A DNA stretch of 37,191 nt from Eubacteriales bacterium (GCA_030524205.1 JAUNGZ010000024.1:1-37191), one strand, 5' to 3'; positions 1 through 7,074 are shown, counted from the stretch's first letter. Translations and numbers: made by a program. The notes: generated from the letters alone by a model not told the origin.

Positions 1-2114
1 ACGGCACCGAGCTTGCGATCTCCGAATCGCAGGAGCGCATGGCGGTCGTCGTGCGCGCGAAGGACGCGGACGCGTTCATCGCCGCCGCCGCGCAGGAGAA
101 CATTGAAGCGGTCGCCGTCGCCACGGTGACGGACAAAAACCGCCTGCGCATGACGTGGAACGGCAATACGATCGCCGACGTGTCGCGCGATTTCCTGAAC
201 ACCAACGGCTGCGCCAAGCACGTCACCGCCGAGGTCGCGCCCCTGCCCGCGCCGTCCATTTCGTGCGCGCCCGAGGGCAAAACCGAAGCGGAAAAGCTGC
301 TGAACCTCGCCTCGACGCTGGGCATCTGTCTCGAGCGCGGCCTTGTCGAGCGGTTCGACGGCTCGATCGGCGCGAACTCGGTCTTTATGCCGTTCGGCGG
401 CAAGTACCAGCTCACCCCCGCGCAGGTGATGGCGGCGACCCTGCCCGCCCTGCACGGCCAGTGCGAGACTGCGTCCGTCATGGCGTTCGGCTTCGATCCG
501 TATTACACCGAGCAGAATCCCTTCCTCGGTGCGTCGGCGGCGGTGATCGAATCGGTCGCCAAGCTGGTGGCGGCGGGCTGCGATTTTGAAACCGCCTACC
601 TCACCTTCCAAGAGTATTTCGAGCGGCTGGGGCGCGACCCCAAGCGCTTCGGCAAGCCGCTTTCCGCGCTTTTGGGCGCGTATGCCGCGCAGGAGGCGCT
701 GTGCCTCGGCGCGATCGGCGGCAAGGACTCGATGTCGGGCTCGTTCGACGACATGGACGTGCCGCCCACGCTCGTTTCCTTCGCCATCGCTCCGCAGGAC
801 GCGTCCCGCCTTATCTCGCCCGAGTTTAAGGGCGCGGGCCACCCGGTCTACTTCCTCGACGCGCCGTACTTCCCGGACGGCTCGCCCGATTACGCGACGA
901 TGAAGCACATCTGGAACGACGCGGCGAGCCTCATCGCGTCCGGCAAGGCGGTTTCCGCGTGGGCGCTGTCCACCGGCGGCATCGCCGAGGGCGTGTGCAA
1001 AATGGCGCTCGGCAACGGGATCGGCTTTGCGTTCGACCCGTCGTTCCCGACGGACGCGCTGTACCTGAAGAACTTCGGCGGCATCCTGATCGAGGCCGAA
1101 ACCGAGCTGCCCGCCTACTGGCTGGTCGGCCGGACGACCGAGGCGGCGGAGGTCTCCGTCGCGGGCGAGACGGTTTCGCTTGCCACGCTGACAAATGCGT
1201 TCGAGGGCAGGCTCGAAAGCGTGTTCCCGACCAAGGCTGACGCTTCGGACGAGCACCTCGTCACCGTCTCCTTCGCCGAAAGAGCGGGCCATGCGCCCGC
1301 TGTCAAGACGGCCAAGCCCCTCGCGGTCATCCCGGTTTTCCCCGGTACCAACTGCGAATACGACACTGCGCGCGCGGTCGAAAACGCGGGCGGCGCGGCC
1401 GAAATCGTGGTCGTCAAGAATTTCTCCGCCGACGCGCTCGCGGAGAGCGCCGCGCAGCTCGAAAACGCCATCCGCCGCGCGCAGATGGTCGTGCTGCCGG
1501 GCGGCTTCTCGGGCGGCGACGAGCCGGACGGCTCGGGCAAATTCATCGCCTCGTTCCTGCGCGGCCCCGGCATTAAGGACGCGATCCACGAACTGCTGCA
1601 AAAACGCGACGGCCTGATGCTCGGCATCTGCAACGGCTTTCAGGCGCTTGTCAAGCTCGGCCTTGTCCCCTACGGCGGGATCCGCGACGAGATGACGGGC
1701 GACGATCCGACGCTGACCTTCAACCTGATCGGCCGCCACCAGTCCCGCTATGTGACGACGCGCGTGGCTTCCGTCAAGAGCCCGTGGCTGTCCTCCTGCG
1801 AGGTCGGCGACCTGCACTCGATCGCCGTTTCCCACGGCGAGGGCCGCTTCGTCGCCCCGCAGAGCGTGATCGACGGTCTCATCAAAAACGGACAGGTCGC
1901 GTTCCAGTATACCGATCTGGCGGGCAGCCCGTCGATGGACATCGCGTGGAACCCGAACGGTTCGCTGTGCGCGATCGAGGGTATCACCTCGCCGGACGGC
2001 CGCGTGCTCGGCAAGATGGGCCACACCGAGCGGTACAGCCCGTTCGTCGGCCGTAACATCTACGGCAACAAGTATCAGCCGATTTTTGAGAACGGTGTAA
2101 AATACTTCAAGTAA
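1..2114 (+). CDS. purL: Phosphoribosylformylglycinamidine synthase, 5'-truncated by window edge
   Basis: This is the C-terminal part of the ATP-dependent enzyme that converts FGAR plus glutamine to FGAM in purine synthesis. The frame is open from base 3 and begins with the PurL-typical stretch GTELAISESQERM, so the real start lies outside the window and about 700 residues are visible. The AIRS-type second synthase half comes first (IGGKDSMSGSF near base 715). A fused class I glutamine amidotransferase domain follows, from PVFPGTNCEYDTARA (near 1335), with the nucleophile Cys in GICNGFQ (codon 1629-1631) and the His-Glu pair in GHTER (His codon 2022-2024). The fused amidotransferase marks the large single-chain PurL rather than separate PurL/PurQ/PurS. 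The stop is followed after one base by a hairpin repeat and then by an intrinsic terminator. Identification is firm; only the missing N-terminus is unseen. Confidence 0.97.
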   Translation, partial: GTELAISESQERMAVVVRAKDADAFIAAAAQENIEAVAVATVTDKNRLRMTWNGNTIADVSRDFLNTNGCAKHVTAEVAPLPAPSISCAPEGKTEAEKLLNLASTLGICLERGLVERFDGSIGANSVFMPFGGKYQLTPAQVMAATLPALHGQCETASVMAFGFDPYYTEQNPFLGASAAVIESVAKLVAAGCDFETAYLTFQEYFERLGRDPKRFGKPLSALLGAYAAQEALCLGAIGGKDSMSGSFDDMDVPPTLVSFAIAPQDASRLISPEFKGAGHPVYFLDAPYFPDGSPDYATMKHIWNDAASLIASGKAVSAWALSTGGIAEGVCKMALGNGIGFAFDPSFPTDALYLKNFGGILIEAETELPAYWLVGRTTEAAEVSVAGETVSLATLTNAFEGRLESVFPTKADASDEHLVTVSFAERAGHAPAVKTAKPLAVIPVFPGTNCEYDTARAVENAGGAAEIVVVKNFSADALAESAAQLENAIRRAQMVVLPGGFSGGDEPDGSGKFIASFLRGPGIKDAIHELLQKRDGLMLGICNGFQALVKLGLVPYGGIRDEMTGDDPTLTFNLIGRHQSRYVTTRVASVKSPWLSSCEVGDLHSIAVSHGEGRFVAPQSVIDGLIKNGQVAFQYTDLAGSPSMDIAWNPNGSLCAIEGITSPDGRVLGKMGHTERYSPFVGRNIYGNKYQPIFENGVKYFK

Positions 2115-2115
2115 T

Positions 2116-2276
2116 TCGATTGCGACCACGCTCGCAATCGAGGGTTCCGTCTCCAAATCGCGCCTTTCAGGCACAATTCTCCGACGGTTTGTATAAAAAG
2201 CGCGGGCGAAGCTCGCACTTTTTATGAAATTGGCGGCGCTGCCGCCAATTTCTGTTATATGCGCGCTGCGGCGCGA
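2116..2276 (+). repeat. Mosaic hairpin repeat, copy A
   Basis: This element has three hairpins and a conserved tail. Hairpin 1 (2116-2141) has perfect 10-bp arms TCGATTGCGA/TCGCAATCGA around a CCACGC loop. A 49-base linker (2145-2193) matches copy B at 48 of 49 positions. Hairpin 2 (2195-2223) has AAAAAG/CTTTTT ends and a GGGCGAAGCTC core. Hairpin 3 (2226-2252) has perfect 12-bp arms around GCT. The tail (2256-2274) carries TATATGCGCGC and GCGGCGCG. It starts one base after the purL stop. Related copies lie at 21817, 23515 (reverse) and 32314 (reverse). The function is unknown. Confidence 0.85.
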
Positions 2277-2286
2277 TCGAATTCTA

Positions 2287-2314
2287 AAAAGCGCCCTCGA
2301 AAGAGGGCGCTTTT
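2287..2314 (+). terminator. Intrinsic terminator after purL
   Basis: A perfect hairpin with arms AAAAGCGCCCTC and GAGGGCGCTTTT around a GAAA tetraloop ends in a short U tract. It terminates purL transcription. It directly abuts the ribosome binding site of the next gene (GAGGGG at 2317-2322), leaving no room for a separate promoter between them. Confidence 0.85.
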
Positions 2315-2335
2315 GTGAGGGGAACATATTTTATC

Positions 2336-2680
2336 ATGAAAAAGGTCAAAATCACGGTGCTGAAAAGGCACTTTGACGCAGAACTTGCCGCCGAGTACGG
2401 CGCGGACGGACTCGGTCCGTGTCCGATGCTGCGCGAGGGGCAGGTGTTCTACGCCGACTACGCCAAGCCCGACGGCCTGTGCGACGAGGCGTGGAAGGCG
2501 ATCTACCAATATGCGTTCGCCCTGTCGCACGGCGCGGACAAGGAGCTGTTCTACTACGGCGACTGGATCCGCACGCCCGGCGTCGCCATTTGCAGCTGCA
2601 ACGACGGCCTGCGTCCGGTCATTTTCAAGCTGGAGGCAACCGATAAGGCCTCTGAGATCGACTACGAACCCATCCGGTAA
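2336..2680 (+). CDS. TIGR04076 family protein
   Basis: This small soluble protein of 114 residues resembles the TIGR04076 family of uncharacterised bacterial proteins. The family-like landmarks are KVKITVLKR at the start, GPCPMLREGQVFYAD, a KPDGLCDEAWKAIYQYAFAL block and a CSCNDGLRPVIFKLE end. It has no signal peptide or membrane helix. The ATG at 2336 was chosen because GAGGGG at 2317-2322 serves it; a GTG at 2315 lies inside that site and is unlikely. The stop is followed at once by the ribosome binding site of the thioesterase gene, so the two are probably co-transcribed. The conserved cysteines could be functional, but no reaction is known to me. Family assignment is from memory of conserved motifs. 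Confidence 0.75.
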   Translation: MKKVKITVLKRHFDAELAAEYGADGLGPCPMLREGQVFYADYAKPDGLCDEAWKAIYQYAFALSHGADKELFYYGDWIRTPGVAICSCNDGLRPVIFKLEATDKASEIDYEPIR

Positions 2681-2695
2681 AGGAGCGAAAACAAA

Positions 2696-3112
2696 TTGTA
2701 CGAGCACAAGGTCCAATATTACGAGTCGGACGGCATGGGCATCACCCATCACTCCAACTATATCCGCTGGTTCGAGGAAGCGCGCGTCGCGCTCTTAGAG
2801 CACCTCGGCTACCCCTATGAGGAGATCGAGCAGCAGGGCGTCGGCAGCCCGGTGCTGACGGCGAGCGCCGCTTATAAAGCGTCCACCCGCTTTGGCGACG
2901 TGGTGCGGGTCTCCGCCCGCGTCACCGGCTACACCGGCGTCAAGCTGTTCCTCGCCTACGAGGTGTACAACAAGGCGACCGGCGCGCTGTGCTGCACGGG
3001 CGAAACCAGCCACTGCTTTACCGACAAAAGCGGCAAGCCCGTCATCCTGCGCCGCGTCTGGCCCGAGCTGCACGAGATGTTTTCCGAAACCGCGAAGCAA
3101 ACCGAAGCATAA
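2696..3112 (+). CDS. Acyl-CoA thioesterase, YbgC/FadM hot-dog family
   Basis: This 138-residue single-domain hot-dog thioesterase probably hydrolyses acyl-CoA or related thioesters in the cytoplasm. The 4HBT signature is visible at the N-terminus: QYYESDGMGITHHSNYIRWFEEAR, with the Asp (about residue 11) in the catalytic position and the following helix pattern typical of YbgC/FadM. The length matches the family. Translation starts at TTG 2696, set by AGGAG at 2681-2685 immediately after the upstream stop; there is no competing ATG. It ends at a terminator shared with the convergent merR-type gene. The substrate cannot be told from sequence. Confidence 0.88.
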   Translation: MYEHKVQYYESDGMGITHHSNYIRWFEEARVALLEHLGYPYEEIEQQGVGSPVLTASAAYKASTRFGDVVRVSARVTGYTGVKLFLAYEVYNKATGALCCTGETSHCFTDKSGKPVILRRVWPELHEMFSETAKQTEA

Positions 3113-3114
3113 GA

Positions 3115-3144
3115 AAAGACCGCCTACCGGCGGCCTTTCTTTTT
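3115..3144. terminator. Bidirectional terminator between convergent genes
   Basis: Arms AAAGACCGCC and GGCGGCCTTT enclose TACC with one A-C mismatch, flanked by A-rich and T-rich sequence on the two sides. It lies between the stop of the thioesterase gene and the stop of the convergent regulator (TTA at 3143-3145), so it can serve both. Confidence 0.75.
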
Positions 3145-3955
3145 ACTTTTTGCGCACGGGATAGCAAACCTCGGTGACCAGCTCGTCGGGGTTCTGCGTT
3201 TCGTGCGGGCTGACGTGGTAGATGCAGAACGACAGACCGTCAAATTCGTAGCCGTTTTGCTGCACCCACGCGGCCACATCCGCATTGACCTCGTTTACCT
3301 TTTCATAGCTGCCGGTGTAGGTGGCGGACGCCATAAAGATCGGGGGCACGGTCTTGAATTTGACGTGCTCGGTGTTCTCGTACCGGCCCTTGACCGACAT
3401 CTGGATCTCCACATCCACATCCCGCTCGCGGTAATCGGTGTCATGGTACACGCCGACCGCGTAGCACGGCTCGTCCGGCCGCACGTTCTGCGGCGCGAGC
3501 TCCCGCATCATCGTGTGCCACAGGCGGCCTTCCTCGTAATAGCTGGGCAGGATGTCGCGCACGCTCGCCACATAGCGTTCGGGCAGGGTTTTGCAGCTTA
3601 CTTCGTATTTCATCTTGATCTCGTCCTTTCCAAGCCGCTGCAGCGCGCTTTCCAGCCGCATAAGCTGCTCGTCCAGCTCACGCTTTTCGCACAGAAGCGC
3701 CGTGCGCCGCCGCGTCAGCGCCGCCGTGAGCGCGGACAGGCCGCCGCGCACGATCTCACCGATCTCCGCCACGTTGAAGCCCATATCGCGCAGCGCGGCA
3801 ATTCGCCCCGCATCGGTCAGCTGCGCTTCGTCATAGTAGCGGTAGCCGGTCGTCTCGTCGATCTGCGCGGGCCGAAGCAGGCCGTTCTCGTCATAGTACC
3901 GCAGCATGCGGATACTGATGCGCGACAGGCCGGAAAACGCGCCGATTTTCAGCAT
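3143..3955 (-). CDS. MerR-family regulator with GyrI-like effector domain
   Basis: This 270-residue transcription activator is of the BmrR/TipA-like multidrug-sensing kind. Residues 1-70 form the MerR winged helix (IGAFSGLSRISIRMLRYYDENGLLRPAQ, then GYRYYDEAQL). A dimerisation helix with DEQLMRLESALQRL follows to about residue 110. The rest is a GyrI-like effector-binding domain (about 120-270) that in relatives binds bulky cationic ligands. The start has GGGAGGG seven bases upstream. The promoter at 4003-4033 has a 19-bp spacer and a near-perfect dyad, so the protein very likely controls itself by untwisting that promoter. No transporter is adjacent on the same strand, so any other target is outside this cluster. 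Confidence 0.9.
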   Translation of the reverse strand: MLKIGAFSGLSRISIRMLRYYDENGLLRPAQIDETTGYRYYDEAQLTDAGRIAALRDMGFNVAEIGEIVRGGLSALTAALTRRRTALLCEKRELDEQLMRLESALQRLGKDEIKMKYEVSCKTLPERYVASVRDILPSYYEEGRLWHTMMRELAPQNVRPDEPCYAVGVYHDTDYRERDVDVEIQMSVKGRYENTEHVKFKTVPPIFMASATYTGSYEKVNEVNADVAAWVQQNGYEFDGLSFCIYHVSPHETQNPDELVTEVCYPVRKK

Positions 3956-4002
3956 TGATTGATCCCTCCCACGAATTCGTGTCCTTTTTTGAGCTCATCC
4001 TC

Positions 4003-4033
4003 AGTATAGCGTCTGCCACTGTGTCAGAGTCAA
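4003..4033 (-). promoter_or_regulatory. MerR-type promoter/operator with 19-bp spacer
   Basis: Read on the minus strand, a -35 TTGACT (4028-4033) and a -10 TATACT (4003-4008) are separated by 19 bp. The spacer carries the dyad CTGACACAGTGGCAG (4013-4027), which fits CTGnCACnGTGnCAG. An overlong spacer centred on a dyad is the hallmark of MerR-family activated promoters. It drives the regulator gene starting at 3955. Confidence 0.85.
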
Positions 4034-4046
4034 GCCCTGCCGGCAC

Positions 4047-4078
4047 AAAAAAATCCACCGGGTTTCCGGTGGATTTTT
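4047..4078 (-). terminator. Intrinsic terminator of the SLH gene
   Basis: Perfect arms built on ATCCACCGG and CCGGTGGAT around a short loop, with A and T runs outside, lie three bases past the stop of the SLH-domain gene. It separates that gene from the MerR promoter downstream. Confidence 0.88.
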
Positions 4079-4080
4079 AT

Positions 4081-5181
4081 TCATGTCCTGATATAATAGA
4101 TAACCGTGATTTCGCCGTCCACAACCGAGGGATAGCAGTAACGGTACGTGCTGCCCGTGCTCATCGGCGTTTTGATCTGATGATACGGCTGGGTCACGTC
4201 CACCGCCACGCAGTTTGACGCGATCGGATACGTAACGGTCGCCCCTTCCTTATCTGAGTCCGGGTCGTTCAAGATAAGCTGTCCCGCGTTGTAAGCCGCC
4301 ATCCGGTCGATGGGCTGGTTTTCCTCCAGCGTAATGTAGGTGACGCCGCCCTCCTGCCGCAGCTTGGAATAGCGCATCAGCTCGCCATAGTGCACGGAGG
4401 GGTCGTAGTTTTCGATTACCACGTCGCAGTAGCTCTGCGCGCCGATGCAGATATTGACCACATCGCCGCGCTTTTCGTAAAAGGTTCCGCTGTCCTGCTC
4501 GGTCAAGTGGGTGGCGCGGTACAGCATGACCGACATTTCCGCGCGCGTTACCAGCGCCTTGGGTGAGATCTTTCCGTTCGAGCCGCCGATCACCTGCGCG
4601 ATTACCAGCGCGCTGACCGGATCCTTGGCGTAGCCCGAGATTTGGTCAGCGTCGGAAAATCCGCTGATCAAACCAGATTGCAGCTGAAGCGGCGTCCGGT
4701 CAATCGTGCGCTTAAGAAACACCATTGCATCCTGCCGCGTCATATTCTGCTGCGGCAGGAAGCGGTTGTCGTCCGTGCCGTTGGCAACGCCGAAGGCCTT
4801 GGCAGCCGTGACCGCCTTCGTGTAATACGAGTTGGCCGGCACATCGCTGAACGTGCCCTTTGAAGGGATCGCGCCGCTTTCAAGCGCATTGCTCATACCG
4901 TACGCCCGGTCGAGCATCACGATAAAATCGGCCCGCGTGATCGGATTGCCGGGATAAAACAGATGGTCACCGCCCCCCTTGACCACGCCGTTTACCGCCA
5001 GCGCGTCAATTTCGCGGTGGGCCCATGCATAGCCCTCTGCAACATCATAAAAATAAACAGAATGATCGGGCAGATACGCATAGGTCTTTGTGTTGTCCGT
5101 CGCGAGTGCGGCTGTCAGCCCGCTCACCGCAACGACGGCAACCAGCAGCAGAACCGCCGCCAGCTTACGCGTTCTTGTCAT
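4081..5181 (-). CDS. Secreted SLH-domain protein
   Basis: This 366-residue exported protein probably binds the cell wall. The ATG at 5181 is preferred over one ten codons upstream because AAGGAG sits about seven bases before it. The N-terminus is a clear signal peptide (MTRTRK, then LAAVLLLVAVVAVSGL, ending ALA). Three SLH repeats follow: about residues 40-95 (HREIDALAVNGVV, then ITRADFIVML), 105-160 (FSDVPANSYYTKAV, then MTRQDAMVFL) and 170-225 (KDPVSALVIAQVI, then VTRAEMSVML). SLH repeats in relatives bind pyruvylated wall polymers. The last 140 residues (from about GTFYEKRGDVVNICI) match nothing I recognise and may be the functional part. It is monocistronic, with its own promoter and terminator. 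Confidence 0.85.
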   Translation of the reverse strand: MTRTRKLAAVLLLVAVVAVSGLTAALATDNTKTYAYLPDHSVYFYDVAEGYAWAHREIDALAVNGVVKGGGDHLFYPGNPITRADFIVMLDRAYGMSNALESGAIPSKGTFSDVPANSYYTKAVTAAKAFGVANGTDDNRFLPQQNMTRQDAMVFLKRTIDRTPLQLQSGLISGFSDADQISGYAKDPVSALVIAQVIGGSNGKISPKALVTRAEMSVMLYRATHLTEQDSGTFYEKRGDVVNICIGAQSYCDVVIENYDPSVHYGELMRYSKLRQEGGVTYITLEENQPIDRMAAYNAGQLILNDPDSDKEGATVTYPIASNCVAVDVTQPYHQIKTPMSTGSTYRYCYPSVVDGEITVIYYIRT

Positions 5182-5247
5182 AATCTTCTCCTTGCCGTAG
5201 GTTACAGACACGATGGCAATTCACCACTCGTGCAAACTTACTGCAAG

Positions 5248-5276
5248 ATTATAACACATCGCTCCCCACTTAGCAA
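5248..5276 (-). promoter_or_regulatory. Sigma-A promoter of the SLH gene
   Basis: On the minus strand, TTGCTA (5271-5276) and TATAAT (5248-5253) are separated by 17 bp. The start codon lies about 65 bases downstream, leaving a leader with no clear riboswitch. Confidence 0.75.
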
Positions 5277-5277
5277 G

Positions 5278-5476
5278 TTAAAATCTGACTAAAAATGTCG
5301 CCGCAACCTTTGTTTCCAGTTTTTTGAAGCCTATTTTGCGATCTTTTTCCCCTCTTTTCGGCTTTGTGCGACCATCCATGCCGACGACGGCCGGCCCGCC
5401 CACCGCCACACCCCACAGCGTCCATGTCAGCGCAAAGGTGACGGCAAAATAAGGGAAGATATCTTTATACGTCCCG
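5278..5476 (-). other. Possible gene remnant between SLH gene and sdpI
   Basis: This stretch reads, on the minus strand, as an open frame of about 65 codons with no usable start codon. It begins YKDIFPYFAVTFALTWTLWGVAV, resembling the first membrane helix of a CPBP-type protease, then turns into a basic, low-complexity tail ending at a TAA (5278-5280). It overlaps the end of sdpI and touches the SLH promoter. It may be a decayed gene start or chance reading in GC-rich DNA. No terminator for sdpI was identified here. Confidence 0.2.
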
Positions 5477-6118
5477 CCCTTTTTCCTGCCGGAACCAGAT
5501 ATAGCTCATAACATTGGGAATCAATACCGCGATCAGCAGCGCGCCGAAAAACACAAAGTACCGGGGCGTTTCCGGCAGGAAGCAGCTTGCAAGGCCGAGC
5601 AAGCCTGCGGCGAACAGCAGCTTGCCGCCCAGCCGGTGCGTTCTGACCCAAACGGCTTCGCTGGCGAGCGTCCACGGGTTTTTCAGGCCGCTGAAGTAAT
5701 TCTGCCGGAATTTAGGCAGCATATTGCCCAGCACCACAAACAGCAGGCTGACCAAGCCGGTCACAACCGTGCCGACGTTGACCGTGCCGGGGCGGAACGT
5801 CTCAGTGAGGATAACCCCGGTCATGCCAATCAAAAACAGCATCATAACGACCTGAAACAAATCATAGGACGGCATGAACTTGTCATAGTTCCTCCGTCGC
5901 GGGTCAATATGCGGCAGAACGGGAAAGAGCACCGCAAAAAGCACCGACATGCCGCCGATCATCCACATCGTCGACTTTGGGCCGTAGGTAACCGCTCCGT
6001 CAAAGCCCCAGTGCGTCGGCACCTGATCGGGCAGCAAACCGTAGGATACGGCAACCATAATAAGAGGAACCACAGCCAGCACCCACGCCAAAATCTGCAG
6101 CTTGCTAAATTTCTTCAT
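5465..6118 (-). CDS. sdpI: SdpI-family immunity/membrane protein
   Basis: This 217-residue integral membrane protein is of the SdpI family, which in Bacillus protects against the SdpC cannibalism toxin and sequesters the SdpR repressor. The N-terminal DUF1648 block is visible (LLPDQVPTHWGFDGAV, near residues 28-45). Three to four hydrophobic segments follow, then the C-terminal SdpI signature NPWTLASEAVWVRTHRLGGKLLFAAG near residues 148-173. Six membrane helices are likely. It overlaps the upstream sdpR-like gene by 14 bases, so translation is coupled. No sdpABC-like toxin gene is in the window, so it may be an orphan immunity or envelope-stress protein. Confidence 0.85.
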   Translation of the reverse strand: MKKFSKLQILAWVLAVVPLIMVAVSYGLLPDQVPTHWGFDGAVTYGPKSTMWMIGGMSVLFAVLFPVLPHIDPRRRNYDKFMPSYDLFQVVMMLFLIGMTGVILTETFRPGTVNVGTVVTGLVSLLFVVLGNMLPKFRQNYFSGLKNPWTLASEAVWVRTHRLGGKLLFAAGLLGLASCFLPETPRYFVFFGALLIAVLIPNVMSYIWFRQEKGRDV

Positions 6119-6386
6119 CCCGGCTCTCTCCCTTCAACGCGGTGATCCATTCCAGTATTTCATCGACCACCGACATGTTCAGCTCATAATAAATGTACTT
6201 CCCCTGCTTATCGTCCAGCACCAATCTCGCATCCCGCAGGATGGACAGATGATGCGAAACGGTTGCACCCGACACATTGAAATGCGCGGCGATATCGCCC
6301 GCCGCCATCGACCCCGTGCGCAGAAGCGCCAAAATTTCTCTGCGGATCGGATCAGACAGCGCCTTGAAGCTCTGCTGAAAGCCCAT
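6105..6386 (-). CDS. sdpR: SdpR-like ArsR-family repressor
   Basis: This 93-residue winged-helix repressor has an ArsR-type fold throughout: FKALSDPIRREILALLRTGSM, then the recognition region FNVSGATVSHHLSILRDARLV, then the wing DKQGKYIYYELN. It has no metal-binding ELCVCD box, consistent with SdpR rather than a metal sensor. It starts directly after the stop of the zinc-ribbon gene and overlaps sdpI by 14 bases, so all three form one operon. The likely operator is the palindrome at 6641-6660 over the operon start. In Bacillus, SdpR is inactivated by membrane-bound SdpI; the same loop is inferred here. Confidence 0.87.
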   Translation of the reverse strand: MGFQQSFKALSDPIRREILALLRTGSMAAGDIAAHFNVSGATVSHHLSILRDARLVLDDKQGKYIYYELNMSVVDEILEWITALKGESRDEEI

Positions 6387-6629
6387 TTACCGCGCCCCCT
6401 TTTCGTTTGGCCGCGCCGCCGCGCACCAGCCCTTTTTGCCGCAGTGCGGACAGCTCAGCTTGTAATCGCTGTTAAAATGCTCCACCCAAAGCGCGCGCCG
6501 CCAAGGAATGCGAAAGGCCCCGCCGCAGGATTTGCAGGTGAAAACGCAGTGCGACAGCCGTTTTGCCAGCACCGCGGCAAGAAACAGCACAATGCCAACC
6601 AATATTGCCGCATACGCCCAAGCTCTCAT
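6387..6629 (-). CDS. Small membrane-anchored zinc-ribbon protein
   Basis: This 80-residue protein is not assigned to a named family. It has one N-terminal membrane helix (residues about 4-22, YAAILVGIVLFLAAVLA) followed by a short domain with two CxxC knuckles, CKSC (about 32-35) and CPHC (about 60-63), predicted to bind one zinc ion. The start has AGGTGGGG just upstream. It is first in the operon with the sdpR- and sdpI-like genes, with no gap before sdpR. In some Firmicutes, sdpI homologues themselves end in related cysteine-containing segments, so a role as accessory sensor or immunity partner is plausible but unproven. Confidence 0.7.
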   Translation of the reverse strand: MRAWAYAAILVGIVLFLAAVLAKRLSHCVFTCKSCGGAFRIPWRRALWVEHFNSDYKLSCPHCGKKGWCAAARPNEKGAR

Positions 6630-6640
6630 TTCCCCACCTC

Positions 6641-6691
6641 ATTTAGACCTTTATCTAAATATAGCTTAACTCTTTCGCTTGCAAATGTCAA
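6641..6691 (-). promoter_or_regulatory. Promoter and palindromic operator of the sdpRI-like operon
   Basis: On the minus strand a consensus -35 TTGACA (6686-6691) is followed after 17 bp by a poor -10 TAAGCT (6663-6668). Just downstream lies a perfect palindrome, ATTTAGA-N6-TCTAAAT (6641-6660), at the expected start site. Its position and ArsR-like form suggest autorepression by the SdpR-like protein. Confidence 0.6.
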
Positions 6692-6693
6692 GC

Positions 6694-6717
6694 ACATTTT
6701 GATCATTATCAAAATGT
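6694..6717. promoter_or_regulatory. 24-bp perfect palindrome upstream of the -35
   Basis: Arms ACATTTTGAT and ATCAAAATGT flank CATT, two bases upstream of the TTGACA box. There is no T run, so a terminator is unlikely; it fits a dimeric regulator site. The regulator is unknown. Confidence 0.55.
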
Positions 6718-6764
6718 TGCAGAGCACATACCGCTTCGCGCCATCAGCTGACTGCAAAAAGAAA

Positions 6765-6794
6765 AAATCCTCAGAGCAAGACCCTGAGGATTTT
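6765..6794 (-). terminator. Intrinsic terminator of rpsT
   Basis: Arms with ATCCTCAG and CTGAGGAT enclose a nine-base loop and are bordered by A and T runs. It lies about 15 bases past the rpsT stop. Confidence 0.85.
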
Positions 6795-6810
6795 AAACGG
6801 TTCTATCGAA

Positions 6811-7074
6811 TTACGCCAGCGCGTTCATCTTGAGCGTCATCGCGCTCTTCTTGTTGGCCGCGTTATTCTTGTGCAGAAGGTGCTTGGCAGCCGCCTGATC
6901 CACCGCCTTGACGGCAGTCGTATAAGCAGCAGTCGCCTCCGCCTTATCGCCGGATGCAACAGCAGCCTCGAACTTCTTCAGTGTGGTCTTGAGCGCGCTC
7001 TTGGCCATCTGGTTGTTCAGCGTCTTGATGGCGTTTACCTTGACACGCTTCTTCGCAGATTTGATATTGGGCAT
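6811..7074 (-). CDS. rpsT: 30S ribosomal protein S20
   Basis: This 87-residue small-subunit protein binds 16S rRNA early in assembly. It is recognised by the N-terminus MPNIKSAKKRVKVNAIKTLNNQMAKSALKT, the alanine- and lysine-rich helical body and the end LLHKNNAANKKSAMTLKMN. Length is normal. GGGAGGTG precedes the ATG. It has its own consensus promoter and terminator and is thus monocistronic, as is common for rpsT. Confidence 0.97.
   Translation of the reverse strand: MPNIKSAKKRVKVNAIKTLNNQMAKSALKTTLKKFEAAVASGDKAEATAAYTTAVKAVDQAAAKHLLHKNNAANKKSAMTLKMNALA

Noticed and set aside
6102-6833. Plus-strand frame opposite the sdpRI-like operon
   Set aside because: Antisense to three well-supported genes, with no ribosome binding site.
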